Part shown: positions 1-12,708 of the stretch, one piece after another
Layout: every line of letters begins with the position of its first letter
How positions within the stretch are numbered: the stretch's first letter is position 1
Source: Owenia fusiformis
Taxonomy: Eukaryota > Annelida > Polychaeta > Sabellida > Oweniidae
Reading direction: 5' to 3'
NCBI GenBank assembly: GCA_903813345.2
Contig: CAIIXF020000001.1
Span: 15,271,915-15,335,914, forward strand
Length of the DNA: 64,000 bases
Notes under the pieces: model-generated
What the model was told of the DNA's origin: nothing
What the model saw: only the letters and a program-made list of their open reading frames with translations
The model's database searches: none
Program-made: the position numbers and the translations under genes

Positions 1-112
1 AACACTCATCGTATACAACTCTTGAGAACGAGTACAGTACAACTCCTGGATAGCGTAACTCCTGGGTAGCGTATACAACTCTTCGACTTGATATACAACT
101 GCTGAATTTAGA
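1..112. repeat. Short degenerate direct repeats
   Basis: The motif 'GTATACAACTCTTG' and close variants recur about five times (starting near 11, 41, 59, 76 and 98) with irregular spacing. It looks like the edge of a degenerate minisatellite that continues left of the window. I see no coding potential. Confidence 0.45.
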
Positions 113-142
113 TTAATCTTTTATTGATCAAATATTAGGGTG

Positions 143-312
143 GGATAATAAGATCATATAATGGTTGATTCTGTATATCGTTATACTCTCGTGAGTATAT
201 ATTATATTCACTCTTTCCCTTCAGTCACTCGTGAATATATCATATATACTCACTTGAGTATAAACACGATATACGGAATATACGGAATCAACCATTATAT
301 AATCTCATAATG
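143..312. mobile_element. Fold-back (MITE-like) element
   Basis: The left arm (about 143-200) and right arm (about 243-312) are imperfect inverted complements. The best-matched core is 'ATATAATGGTTGATTC' at 157-172 against its complement at 283-298, and pairing continues inward through 'GTATATCG' and 'GTGAGTATAT'. The right arm carries a small internal duplication (GTATATTCC). The loop is only about 40 bp, so the element would form a long hairpin. No coding capacity and no clear target-site duplication were seen. Confidence 0.6.
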
Positions 313-752
313 TAAGCGCTAGTTTATCAGGGTACTATATCAAAAAGCTAGAACCAGCCTGATATACAGTTACAAAATTGCAAGCAACATTTACCAAGCC
401 TAATATTATCTAAAAAGTATGATATACAATGTACGATGTTATTTAAGATCCATAAATTGCAGAAATACGTTAAATTTTCACATCGTGGTATCAAATACGT
501 TGATAGAAAAATCATGAATCAAAATATGGGCTTCCAGAAGACTCTTAAAGCCAGTGATCAAACATGATTAGTTTATTTACATTTTACACGTATGGACAGT
601 TGTCCCAAACAGGAACTTTATCAAATCTCATAGGTATGCTTTTTTGCGATTGTTATAAGCTTACGTGTACATGTATTCATAGGGTGCTATCCGTTTCACA
701 AAGATTCCTAACAAGGTTATTGCTATGATGTACGAGTATGCTTATTGCTTAC
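313..752. other. No gene recognised; probable filamin intron
   Basis: AT-rich single-copy-looking sequence immediately 3' (minus strand) of the filamin-type exon. It starts with that exon's donor site (GT at 752-751) and is therefore probably intron. Nothing else stands out. Confidence 0.4.
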
Positions 753-887
753 CGTCGACGGGCTGGTCATTGTAGCTCATCACCATTTCGTGGATGCCCT
801 TGGCACTGGTCTGATATGTGACTCCCACTGATCCATCTTTGTTGGCAGTCACCACGGGGTGTGGATTTCCTGAAGGCATTTTGGATT
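753..887 (-). CDS. Filamin-type Ig repeat, single internal exon (partial gene)
   Basis: This 45-codon exon is bounded on the minus strand by a good acceptor ('TTGTGTGTTTCAG', AG at 889-888) and a consensus donor (G|GTAAGC, GT at 752-751). Both ends are phase 1, so it is a symmetric exon. The peptide has the hallmarks of the second half of a filamin/ABP280 Ig-like repeat: a PSG turn, then NKDGSVGVTY, then a GIHEM segment leading to Y-N-D-Q-P-V-x-G just before the donor, where filamins normally continue with SPF. Filamins are dimeric actin cross-linkers built from a calponin-homology actin-binding domain and many such repeats, acting at the cortex and cell junctions. I found neither neighbouring exons nor the actin-binding domain, so the gene must extend outside the window or across large introns. 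Another filamin-repeat protein (for example a TRIM/NHL protein) is possible, and a lone exon relic cannot be excluded. Confidence 0.75.
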
Positions 888-1062
888 CTGAAACACACAA
901 TAGCATAGTGTAGAAGGAAGCATTAAACAATTATGACGAGAAGGTTTTGGAAAAAGAACAACCGTTAAATTATGAGCGTTTTATTACTTTTTTGCCATTT
1001 GTCTGACCTATTCCGTCTTGGATGCAGACGATGATAAAGAATAATTTGACTTATGCCCCCAA
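888..1062. other. Upstream flank of the filamin exon, no gene seen
   Basis: This short stretch holds the polypyrimidine tract and acceptor of the filamin exon (read on the minus strand) and AT-rich sequence up to the minisatellite. It is likely intron. Confidence 0.4.
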
Positions 1063-2045
1063 CACTCAAAAGTGGCAGCATGATAGGTTTCACTCAAAAG
1101 TGACAGCAGAATAGATTTCACCCAAAGTGTTCTGCAGAATGGGTTTCACTCAAAAATAGCAGCAGAAGGAATTTCACTCAAAAGAAGCAGCAGAATAGAT
1201 TTCACCCAAAGTGGTCTGCAGAATGGGTTTCACTCAAAAATAGCAGCAGAAGGAATTTCGCTCAAAAGAAGCAGCAGAATAGATTTCACCCAAAGTGGTC
1301 TGCAGAATGGGTTTCACTCAAAAATAGCAGCAGAAGGAATTTCACTCAAAAGAAGCAGCAGAATAGATTTCACCCAAAGTGGTCTGCAGAATGGGTTTCA
1401 CTCAAAAATAGCAGCAGAAGGAATTTCACTCAAAAGAAGCAGCAGAATAGATTTCACCCAAAGTGGTCTGCAGAATGGGTTTCACTCAAAAATAGCAGCA
1501 GAAGGAATTTCACTCAAAAGAAGCAGCAGAATAGATTTCGCCCAAAGTGGTCTGCAGAATGGGTTTCGCTCAAAAGTAGCAGCAGAAGGAATTTCACTCA
1601 AAAGAAGCAGCAGAATAGATTTCACCCAAAGTGGTCTGCAGAATGGGTTTCACTCAAAAATAGCAGCAGAAGGAATTTCACTCAAAAGAAGCAGCAGAAT
1701 AGATTTCGCCCAAAGTGGTCTGCAGAATGGGGATCGCTCAAAAGTAGCAGCAGAATGGGTTTCACTCAAAAGTGTCAGTAGAATGGGTTTCACTCAAAAG
1801 TGGCCGCAGAATGGGTTTCACTCAAAAGTGTCAGCAGAATGGGTTTCACTCAAAAGTGGCCGCAGAATGGGTTTAACTCAAGTACTGTCAGCAGAATGTG
1901 TTTTTTTTCAAAAAAAACTCACAAGAAGCAGCAGAATAGATTTCACCCAAAATGGTTCCTCAAATGTGCGAACAGAATGGGTTTCACTCAAAAGTGTCAG
2001 CAGAATGGGTCTCACGTGCACTCAAAGGTGTCAGCAGAATGGGTG
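1063..2045. repeat. 28-bp minisatellite with 84-bp higher-order unit
   Basis: About 35 copies of a unit typified by 'GGGTTTCACTCAAAAGTGTC' followed by AGCAGAAT. Between about 1100 and 1730 the copies are organised as an 84-bp higher-order unit of three diverged 28-mers (CAAAAATAGCAGCAG, CAAAAGAAGCAGCAG and CCCAAAGTGGTCTGCAG types), visible as the same 'GGGTTTCACT' recurring at 1141, 1225 and 1309. From about 1740 to 2045 the order breaks down into simple 28-mers. Because 28 is not a multiple of 3, the short open frames across it (1783-2075) cycle through all frames and are not credible proteins. It probably lies in the filamin gene's intron. Confidence 0.9.
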
Positions 2046-3360
2046 TATTCGATAATGTATTATGTAAATGGGTAATGAAAACATGCATCTTCAAGCAAAC
2101 ATCTACACTGGTACGTTAACTGCTGATGTTTCAAACTATTACAGAGAAGCCATCATTTCTTAACATCAGTCTTATTTATAAAATTAAACCTTATATTTGT
2201 ATCAAGGGGCAGGACAAGGAGCATGCTAATAATAAAAAACTAATACAAAAATAATGTATTTATGGTGTCGCCCTATTTCATTGATATGATAAGTATGAAA
2301 TACTCTTTTATATCTGCATAGCTAAAAGAGTATGATACTTGTGATCATTGTAAAATTATGGAAATATTTCAAAAGCCACTCTCAACTCTACTTCATCCTT
2401 CACATCAACAAGTCAAAGGTGCAAAATATAATGTTATAAAAGACTGTCACAGAAGGATTAAATATTGAAAGGGGACCTGATTTCCATTCAGGTGCTAATG
2501 TCCTCTACTCTGTACTGTATTTAAAATATATAGACTTAGAAAATATGTGAATAATCGAAAACAGAGTTATGATATAACATGACCAAAGGATATAAACAGT
2601 GACTTGAGATGTTAAAGTCCCAATAAAAATACACCTAAATGCTATTTATTTTAGGTTTTAATTAAGGGGCAAAAGGGCAAATTTGGCCCGATTGACAATA
2701 ATGAGCTTACAAACGGGAGCTTATCGTCCAGATTGACGTCAACAAGCTTCTTTAAGGTTATGTTTGGTTCGTTTCTATCATTCAACCGTGAAAAGGTTTT
2801 ATATGGTGACTATTTTACAACGATGTCCCGACTTCACTTGTTATAACAAAGTGGTTACTTTTGTCCTGGAAATATCTGCATTTTTAACATACAGATACAC
2901 TTAGGATTTGAAACTGATACAATATTTTAAAGATCAATGCACCCCCTTCCCCCCATCCCCTCATTAATGATTAATATGAGGCTGTGCACCAATGAAATCG
3001 AGGATATATAGCCTTGCCAAGTTTAAAGATAAGCAAATGATGCTCCTCGCCTAATTTTCATAACTAATTACTTTCCTTATAATAATTGAATTATTTTGGG
3101 CTATGAACCGCTGTTAAGCTAGATAATACTCTCTCGTGAAACCTGGGTAATCAGGGAGAGCACAACCAGTGGCACACATGGGGATATGTTGTACCTTTAG
3201 ACCGGGCCTTTAGATTGATGATATAAGTTTAAAATCCCAAGAAAGTCGCCATGCAAAGTATGAAAACAACTTTTTGATTATTTTTTATCTAATTTAATGT
3301 TATTTCTATAAAATGTAGAACAGTGAGTACACTTTTGCATGTAGTCTTGCTCAAAGACTG
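2046..3360. other. No gene recognised
   Basis: AT-rich sequence without an open frame that looks coding on either strand. A short C-rich stretch is present near 2940-2960. Nothing else can be supported. Confidence 0.35.
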
Positions 3361-3365
3361 TTTCC

Positions 3366-3388
3366 ACCCCCCACCCCCCCCCCCCCCG
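3366..3388. repeat. Poly-C tract
   Basis: A run of about 20 C residues interrupted by single A residues. Such tracts are slippage-prone and recur at about 7500, 16370-16400 and 17581-17594 in this window. Confidence 0.9.
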
Positions 3389-6300
3389 TCATCTTCATTC
3401 TCTTTACCTGGCAATATAGGGTCTTTTAAGCAAGACTATTTTGCATGTTAAATGCAGGTTTTTAACATTACTAGTCAACGAAGAGGGCCATCGTCGGCAT
3501 TCAGGAGCCGAATATTAACCATAAAGATCAGAAAAAGCTATATGGTGAAAACACTTCAAAGCTGGGTCATATAATGCTCCATAACCCCCGTCCGAAAATA
3601 ATAGATGAGTTCACATTTAGGTATACATTACTATACAATTTAAATCCATCGTACTAATATAGCCAAACAACATATTTTATTTAACTCAATTTCATTTCCT
3701 TCAGAGACTAATAAAATTTATAACTTCTGAAGTAAATGGACTTGAGTTAGTTAATACATTACCAGAGAGATGCAGAGAAATCTATTTTATGTCTATATTC
3801 GACGTTCATTTATGTCTCTGATTAAGCGTATCCCTAATTGATTGATTGAATGATCGAGATGATCGAGACTGTTACAATCAGCGTGTTCTGATCAACAACG
3901 TTAACTGTCACTCAAGTACCGATGTCATCTTGGATCGAATGATCGTGTTTATATACGTTTATGTATTTACTTGCACGATATGAGGTTTAATCAGTCTGTA
4001 CTAAAACATCTGATTATGGACGACAACTTAAAGATGCACTTTATCCTTATAATTATGTTATTTCATGGAAACAGTATTTATGCACATACCTTAAGTTTAA
4101 CAAATACAAAGTGAAGGAATGTTTACATTTCATATGATATATCAGTCCCTACACGAAATCTATTCTTATTTGATAATGGTGTTTAGTAATTTCGAAACAT
4201 CGTTCTAAATCGATTACACAGCCATCCTTGATTTTAGAAATGTTGTATTATACTGAATGTTTTGAAACGTGTTTAGCTTTTTTAAATAATTACAAATCTT
4301 CTTCCTTACTGACCTTTATTATGGATTCGCCAATTTTCTGGCACCCGCCTGTTGAGTCGAGGACTAGGGCATTCTTTTTTATTTCCAACTGCTGCTAACG
4401 ACATATTTTAACCTGTGTGTATCCAAATGGCTCTTTGTTCACTTTCTATCCAATTTATATAAAAATGATTCTGACAGATGACCGATTTGTGCTTATTTCA
4501 CATATAAAGGTTGATAGTTCATTATAGTTCATCTAGTTAACGCCAAAATGCTTTAATGCGGCCAGGGTCCGACCGACACCTGGTAATATTACTTTAATTT
4601 TTGCCAAAACCGCGGGACGCATAGATTACATGTAGACTCTATTCTATTATATAATAATATGTTATAATATATCAGGGTTCGTTTACGCTTTCACGCTTCG
4701 TAACGATCTTATGCCTATGGTAGCATTAAAAATATATCTGAAAAGCAAACAAAACTTGTATTTATTTATTGACCTTAAATTGAAGTGACGGAAAAGGTGT
4801 CGAGTTAATCCAAGATGTCAACAAAGTATGGCAATCAACTCAAAGGGTTGTTCATTTTGAACCAATTCTCGATCTGGTAGCAAAACACGAAAAATGTTTT
4901 GATACGGTCAAAATTGATAATTTTAAAAATACAGTTTATATTTCAAACAGGCTTTTATTTGTGAAGATTTCACTCAAGAATGGATGCCATAAACTATCAA
5001 GTTTGCATATCATAAGTTAGGAAAGTTGTATGAAGCACCAAACCAGCTGAATAAACTTTTTTAATTATGTCTATTTAAGATTTAATTCTACAGATTATCT
5101 CTTCTTTTATTTCAAGTTGAAAAGCCCTGAAAATATTTTTGCACAGAAAGCAAGGACCGATTGTGTAGAAGTGGCTTTGTTTGTCCACGGGTGCTGATCA
5201 TGCAATAGCTTTTTAAGCCCATAGGCCATAAAAACAATAAAACTGAAATAATTATAGAGAAAATGATTTGTTGACACAGTTGAAAAGAGAACGAGTAATG
5301 TAATTCAAAAGTATGGATCGAGATGAACAAAATTATGGCAAAACCTGAATCACTATTTGATCATAATATGTCACAGTCAAAATATTCGGTGTGTTGTGCG
5401 CATCATACATTGGTGGACACTGGCATAACCCCCTCCCTTCCCCATAATTTCTAGCATGGTGATTTTGTGTCGACGTCAGGAAAATGTGTCACGATTGTTA
5501 GGGAATATGTATTTTTGTAGTCTAGCTTCAAGCCCTTGTGTCCTTACAATCAAAAGTGGAAGAGTAGATAAGGTGGTTCGGCCGGAGGGGGTTCGGAGAC
5601 TTAAAAGAAAGACTACCTTTTTGAAACATACAGTTCATATGACTTTTTTAAAAGATGGGCTCATTCCAATTTCATTCCAACACCAAAAGACTACATTTTG
5701 TATTTGAGAAGTGCAACAATTTTATAACGTCACACCCTGCCAAGCAACGTATACTGCACAGATTTCATATTCAACATTTTTGATGATGTGATGTGCGTCC
5801 TATATTTTGCATAAAAGCCCAGATTGTTATTATCTTATGAAGTGAACGAACTCTTGTGGGCTAGCATTTTCTCGAGGAACAATGTCGAGGTAAATACCAT
5901 ACAAGAGCTTGTGCATGCAAAATTCTGAATTCATATCACATGTAATGGAGCTCTACTAGCCCTTACTACAGTATGGTAAATCATGTCGTTTTCATGGATG
6001 TTGAGGGGCAACAATCTAATCCGAGTGTAATGAACTGATAAGGAGGTTTAGTCTTTCTATAAATCATAGATCCGTGGCTTCCGATCACGTCTCGGGGATA
6101 GCTAAAATTCAACTGTAAACCTTTTTTGCGAATGTTATATCAAGGGATTTTCCAAGCCTCGAATCTCGACAGATGTTCATGCAGAACCTTGCTTAATGAT
6201 TATTAATGAAAATATAAATAGGTTTTTAAACAAGGTCATGATTTCGGTTTACAGTGTTCCATCATCTATCATGCTAAGTTGTCTGTTGGTAATACTGTGT

Positions 6301-8660
6301 TTCGATTTACCAGAAAGTGCCAATTCATACCTTTGCCAAGCTACTGTATGTGGCAGTATTCTTAATCTACAACCATTATTTACATGATGCTAAAATGCGA
6401 CTTGACTAACACGTCGTGAAGCCAACAACTAAACAGGTATTAGCCTCGACCGTCGAAATGAGACAGCATCAGAGTGCTGCAATTAGCGATGGTATGCTCC
6501 TAATCCTTATCCGGCAGCCAAAATTGATGTAATGGGAAGTTCAATGAACTTAATTAATGTTTTTGATCTAGTAGAGCTATTTCGCTGTGGTAACACAGAC
6601 CCATTCACTTATCTTGGTAAGGGTATATCCACCTCTTATCTTTAAGACTTATAGTATAATTCATTGATCCAAAACTGAAATCCTAAATCACATGATGCAC
6701 CGATGAAGGATATAACTAGCTTGAGTTTGTCTTACCCAAAACGGTGGACAGAGTTGGTTCAATGTCCATACCTAAGCCACTTCAAAGAAATGCACAAATG
6801 CCAACGGGGAAATACCAAAAGGGTGTTTAACTGACCAAGAAAATGAAACATTAACTACATGTAGTACCTAAAACAGCCATAGGAGAACTCCAAATATCCC
6901 AAATTATGTTCTTACATTTAAAGAATATCCAATACTCGTCCCTCTCGCCACCATTAATTATATACCATAAGACCATGGGACATTCATACTGAAGGCCATA
7001 ACATGAATACATGTTGAAGAATAAATGGAAAATAAAAACCATTTGATATCAAAAATAGTTAGACACTAGTTGCCATACAAGATCGTCCGTAATAGCATTC
7101 AGTCTCGAATGATAACTCCAGTCACGATATCCATTGGAGTAGCAAAGAGCCGGTCAATAATACACCCATCCAAAAAGCCAACGCCATAGTCCATGAAATA
7201 CAGATATTTGAGAAAAGAAAACGATCTCGCTTAGTATGAATCTAACTAAACTTGCATTTTTGCAGCGATATTCTGATCAAACGGGGGTGAAACTAAATGT
7301 AGGGGGAGAATACATGCATGACCGAGCCATCTGTTTGATGTCTTAACAAACTCATGGATGTTCTGGATCGGTAGATATCATTTTTCAGGTTTGTGTATTG
7401 ATGTGTGCTGGGTTTCTCATATGAAGAGTATTTTAGTCAGAGTAAGAAAAGCAGGCCACAACATTTACATCAGTTCATCATCCCCATATTATACAACCCC
7501 CCCCCCTTTAGTCTTGTCTCGTGAATGTAATATACTAGTATTCATCACAGGAGGATCAGAGTCCGTTTTCAAATACAATTACCCTTTGCATTCGTTTGAC
7601 TTCACTTCTTAAAAGAGAGCTTCGTCTTCGTCTGTAGTTTAACTAGACTCTGCACGCAGGGTAAAATACAATAGGCAGAGATGAAGCAGAAATGAAGCGG
7701 TGAACCCGAGTTCCAATCAGTTGTAAAACTTTTTATATCGGCTTTTATTTATCAGTCATCTCGGATTCCCATACTGGCTCACTGGGTGTTCGAATAATTG
7801 GACATATCAATGATAACCAATGAGACCAGCGCGCTTCATTCAAAAAACGAACGTTAGCCGAGTCCCAGGGGACTGGTTAGAATTAAAACAAATCCTTGAT
7901 GCACCATAAGACCCCTCTCCGCTAAGGTGAGGTCACGAAAAGTTTCAGCGGAAAAAATTTTGGGATCAAGTTTTGAAATGAGCAAAATTACTTCAAACCA
8001 TGGGCTTTCAATCTCTTGAAAGCGGCCTATGTTCAAACTTAAGCCTAAGATCAAAATATTATGCCCAGTATGGCCAAAATGAAAAAAATAATCCCCAATA
8101 ATATTAATTTATTATCTAAATTGCCCAGTGTATGTGCATGGGGAGCAGATTTTGGACCCCAGCATTTTTGAGCCCCGTCTCTCCTCCCAGCCAACTGCTA
8201 GTAGCCGATCGTCTAGTTCTAATAACTGCTGCAATGGTAGCCGCTAGTAGCCGTTTGTCTAGGTCTGATATAACTCACTGTATAGCTGTATAACTGCCAA
8301 ATTATGACTTTTAGGCAAGCTATAAACTATCAGCACACTCAAAGCAAGATTCTGAAAGGCATTTGGATAATTGTTTACATCATAACACACAAATGTTTTC
8401 TATTTCAGTATAGACTCCCATGAAGCAATTGGGCTAGTTGCATGATATTGGGATGGGCTTGATAACAAAGTTGCTCTAGCTCCGAGAAACGTCACTGGTG
8501 CAGGCCTTGTTGAGGGGCCAATGGGGGAGAGGCTAACCTTTTAAAAAATATGCCGAGCGATGAGCTTCGGAGATCTTTTCACTTAGATGGGGAGTAAGCT
8601 TTAGAAGAGCAACCGGAAAATATCATAAGTATCATATCAATCATGAAATTTCCAATAAAT
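3389..8660. other. Long stretch with no recognised gene
   Basis: Five kilobases of AT-rich DNA. The short open frames here (for example 5112-5330 minus, 5456-5707 plus, 6851-7042 minus, 7854-8054 minus) show no recognisable domain, codon bias or convincing splice context. A small poly-C run sits at about 7500-7507. I see no tandem repeat or long inverted repeat. It may be intron of the filamin-type gene or intergenic. Confidence 0.35.
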
Positions 8661-8667
8661 AGAGGAT

Positions 8668-9041
8668 ATCCTATGATTTACTCGTGATATGATTTTTATC
8701 CACGAATGGATATGATATCTGCACGAGCGAGCGTAGCGAGTAAATCATAGGATGTTCTTTTTATTCCATAGTTAAAGTCATCATCAGAATCGTCGGAAAC
8801 TAAGTCATTTAATTCGAATTTTCCAAACGATCCGGCGATGTTGACACTTAGCCTCGTTTTGAGTCTGAAGTAGCAAAAATCCATAAACCATCGCATACGA
8901 CGTCGTATGTCATGGCTAAAAAACCGTATGCTATGGTTTAGTGAAAATTTGTCAGAAATATCATATTTTACCACTGATTACAAAAATACCGTTTTTATTT
9001 TCACATGTTATCCTATGAATATCATGCTAACTATGGAATAA
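8668..9041. mobile_element. Nested inverted repeats, probable MITE cluster
   Basis: Two inverted-repeat pairs adjoin. The first is 'ATCCTATGATTTACTCG' (8668-8684) with its exact complement at 8737-8753, separated by about 50 bp. The second is 'TTATTCCATAGTTA' (8761-8774) with its exact complement at 9028-9041. A perfect 16-bp palindrome, 'CATACGACGTCGTATG' (about 8893-8908), lies between the second pair, and a related 'ATCCTATGA' motif recurs at about 9009. The 92-codon minus-strand frame at 8696-8974 runs across both repeats, including the 'GAGCGAGCGTAGCGAG' arm, and is best read as an accidental frame inside a repeat element. Confidence 0.55.
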
Positions 9042-10504
9042 TATAGTTTACAAAACAGCATATCGGCTCTCTATAATTTAAACAACTTTTTTGAGCTGCA
9101 TCAAAGTAGTGTTTATTGCCTACATGCATACACACGATTCTTGCTCTGTTGTTTCTGCATGTGTGTCGATGTCACACTATATAGAAATATGCTGTAAATT
9201 ACATATCACCTCATCATGATAAACCATGACATCTCATTTCTTCTCAGCTCTTTCAGGTGAAACAGAAAGATGCTATGAGTATCAGAATGACATCACCTAC
9301 ATGTAGTTACTACAAGTGCAAGGCATGAGTGCATCAAATCAAACAGAGTCTTCCGTCTTCCAATTATCTATTTCCATACCCATCGGTTAACTTGATATGG
9401 AGGTGTGTGTGTTTTGAATGTTGTGTAGAATGCACATATGTCTAATGCATTCCTGCTCGACTCAAATAGGGTACTTTGTATACAGTTTGCGTACACTAGC
9501 TAGATTTTGAACTGTTCAATTTTTCCACATCAAAGCTATGCAATTTGGCATTTAGCTTGTGAAGAAGGTTACCTGGCGTCTAGAATGCTTCCCAGTACAG
9601 GAAGCGGCTTTGCGAGACTATTCCGCTTCTTCAAATATATATTTAGCAATGGAATATTTATTCATTATTTGCTACTCAGCCTTGCTTCTGTGCAAGGATC
9701 CTTTGCATAAAGGTCATGTAGTTCTGCTATTTCGTTTTGCTCAAAGCTGATTACAAATTCTTCGAAACAAATAGGTTCTATATCATCGTGATAATGAAAG
9801 TGCGATATCAATACGATAAATTATGTGGACAATTTGGTTTTAATTAGCATCGGAATGAAAATACGCGTTAATTGGATTCCAATGAAATAACTGTTAATAT
9901 TGGATGTTATAACTGATTATGGTCATGACATTGGGGTATCATTATGAATGAAAATTCCGTATCTTTCCTCAACTTCTATATGGCATACTTGAGATTCACC
10001 TTAAAGCTTAGTTCTTTCTTGAATTGTACATGTTGTTATTGAACCAATATTTCACCGATGAACCAATTATCCAAAAATGGCATGGCGCGCACAAGATTGA
10101 TGCCATCCCTCGGTCATCCCTCGACATATTCAGTCGTGACTAACACAAAAATCCATCTCGTCTTCGTTTTGTTTCTTCATCAATATCTGTCTTAAGGTCA
10201 ATATAAAAAGCATTTTCTCAAGCTTGGCAATGGTTAAAATGCACATGGTACTAATTTTTAAGAATTTATGAAATAGAATATATGAATATACACCTCCATA
10301 AGATTGGCAATCGGACATCTCCTTTTTAATTTTGGCTCGCTTTAATTACGACTATATTTACGACTATATTTTTATGTCTGGCGATTTACGAGAAAAAATG
10401 AAAAAGATCGTAAAAGATCATTAAAGTTGTTAATTTCAGAACTACGTATAATTGCAATTAAGAAACAATATTAAGATTAGAAAATCGACAGGTTTTGATA
10501 CGCT
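9042..10504. other. No gene recognised
   Basis: AT-rich sequence. Open frames at 9507-9750 (plus) and 10130-10318 (minus) are short and have no recognisable motif. Nothing else can be supported. Confidence 0.35.
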
Positions 10505-10770
10505 ATCCAATGAAAACTTCCAGTTGCCAAACTTATGGAGGGGAGTGTACCCAATGAAAACTTCCAGTTGCCAAACTTATGGAGGGGAGTGTATCCAATG
10601 AAAACTTCCAGTTGCCAAACTCATGGAGGGGAGTGTATCCAATGAAAACTTCCAGTTGCCAAACTTATGGAGGGGAGTGTATCCAATGAAAACTTCCAGT
10701 TGCCAAACTTATGGAGGGGAGTGTATCCAATGAAAACTTCCAGTTGCCAAACTTATGGAGGGGAGTGTAT
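10505..10770. repeat. 44-bp minisatellite, six copies
   Basis: Six head-to-tail copies of a 44-bp unit containing 'CCAATGAAAACTTCCAGTTG' then CCAAACTTATGGAGGGGAGTGTA. Copies start at 10507, 10551, 10595, 10639, 10683 and 10727. They are almost identical (single differences such as ACCC/ATCC and CTCATGG/CTTATGG), which indicates recent expansion. Confidence 0.95.
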
Positions 10771-12708
10771 GTATGTTTTGATAGAAACCCGATAGTAAAT
10801 ACGTAAATAAGATTGGAAGTATTTTGTTGTAATTATCTATACGCATCCTGTATTATTTCTAATATACTGTATGCCCTGAAAGGTCCCAAACTAATCTTCT
10901 AATCTAGTTGATTCGGATTACGCTTCTAGTAACCTGGTAGCGCCAATCATGTTGTGTTTAATGTTTGTATTCAAACAAAGATGAAAGAGCCATCGGTAAG
11001 TGGGGGAAAGATATAGCACATCAGTACGAGAGATGCCAAAGTGCCATCATTATCGAGGGGTTCACATTTCACTGGTTAACTAATTACTTGATCTAACGTT
11101 GTTTAATAATATTTTTAGTTGGATAGGGTTCAGTTTCAGTGTTTCGTACTGTAAAACGGGAAAAGGAAATCCCTCATTGTAAAATGGAAAAAGGAAATCC
11201 ATCATATGCCCGGCGCAGTGTTATCAGTATGCGTTGAAGGGTGAATGTAAAATACATTCCTTAAACATTGCTATCTCAAGTACTCTTAGGTAAACGTTGT
11301 TAAGATAATTGTATCCATGGCAACCATAGTTAAACCCTTCAGATATTATCAGGTGAGATGGTTGATTGGCCAAGTAAACAGGCAAGGGGATGGCAATCTG
11401 TTTAATAACGTAAACCCATGTTTAGACCTCCATCAAAAATAAATGGAACAACCATTTGATCCAGCTGTTTAGACACATTCACAATTTCCTTCCTTTTTAC
11501 AATTGTACCTCTTGATTTATTACTTTTCTATACCAGATGGGCCTTGTCTTCAGGTTTGTTAATTTCGATTCGCTTTTTATAAAGCTACTCGGATGAAAGG
11601 CCGAACCTGTGGTTCAGATTTCGAAGTTATTATGGACATTTTCGGGGGATGGTACATTTCGACTCACCAATACAAGGACTAGTGCGTATTTCTTCGCAAG
11701 ATAACGCTTACGTTCAACAGGCGTGATAACAACAGTTTATAGGTTCGTAGGGCTGTTTTAACCGGTTTAGAACCTTTGAGGTTAGCTCCGTCGATATGTC
11801 GATTGGAGTTTCATAATGATCTTAGTTTAGAATACACTCCCTGTTTTGATTTCATAACCCAACACGAGTGACTTTTTACATAATAATTTATCAGCACCTG
11901 AGTTACGTCAATAGACGAAACCTATATAGCTGGTAACTTGTTAGGCATGGTGTGTTCGAAGAGAGTAATGTCTAATTGGGGAGAAATCAGGACAGTCAGG
12001 CTACGTATGTAATGGCGTCAAAAAATCGTACATCTTCAATTCCCAAAATAATTGATGGAGTAACTTGTAATACACAATTTAGACTACTTTACCGTATTTG
12101 TTTTTGTGCATCTCGAATCCAATCTCATAAAAGCATTCACGAAATTATAAGTATTCGAAATTTTGAGTTGAGGTGAGATATACAGATATACTGGTCCTTT
12201 TTGAGAAAAAGATATTTGAATCAAAAGCATGTTTTTTTATCAACTCACTGCGATTGACAACGAATGTTACATAAACAAATGTTTCCGTTTTAATTGAACG
12301 TTACTAATAATGTCCTTCTCAGTGATTTCATGATAAATAGACAGTATCAATGTTTAATATTCAACCTCGTTTTCGCGACGTTTAAACATGAGAAGAAAAT
12401 GATGGTGGAAATTACAATTCCAAATCTCAGCATGTATTTTGTATTGAATTGGATGATGCTGATCCTCTTTCCAGGGAGCACAGACCCGTAGCCATGATTT
12501 GCCACTTTTTAACAAATTCCAGGGGGAGTTTACTTCAGAAAACTTTGGTCTGAATATGACCCAAATCGAAAAGTGCTCAGAATAGTGAAAGACTGCATGA
12601 TTTCGAAAGAATTTTTGGCCCCCGAACCCCTCAAATCATAAATAAAACAAGGCATTATAACATGACAAAATGTTACCACCTAGTTGCTCACAATATTATG
12701 AGTTCAAT
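10771..12708. other. No gene recognised
   Basis: AT-rich sequence with a two-copy ~28-bp duplication at about 11150-11205 (TGTAAAA-GGAAAAGGAAATCC type). Open frames at 11976-12176 and 12294-12491 have no recognisable domain. Confidence 0.35.

Noticed and set aside
1783-2075. Open frames across the 28-bp minisatellite
   Set aside because: A 28-bp period shifts frame every unit; the frames follow from repeat composition.
7075-7230. Minus-strand open stretch with coding-like composition (MDYGVGFLDG...)
   Set aside because: Only about 35 codons, with no family recognised and no paired splice sites.
8696-8974. 92-codon minus-strand frame
   Set aside because: It crosses inverted-repeat arms and a palindrome of a probable MITE and matches no family I know.
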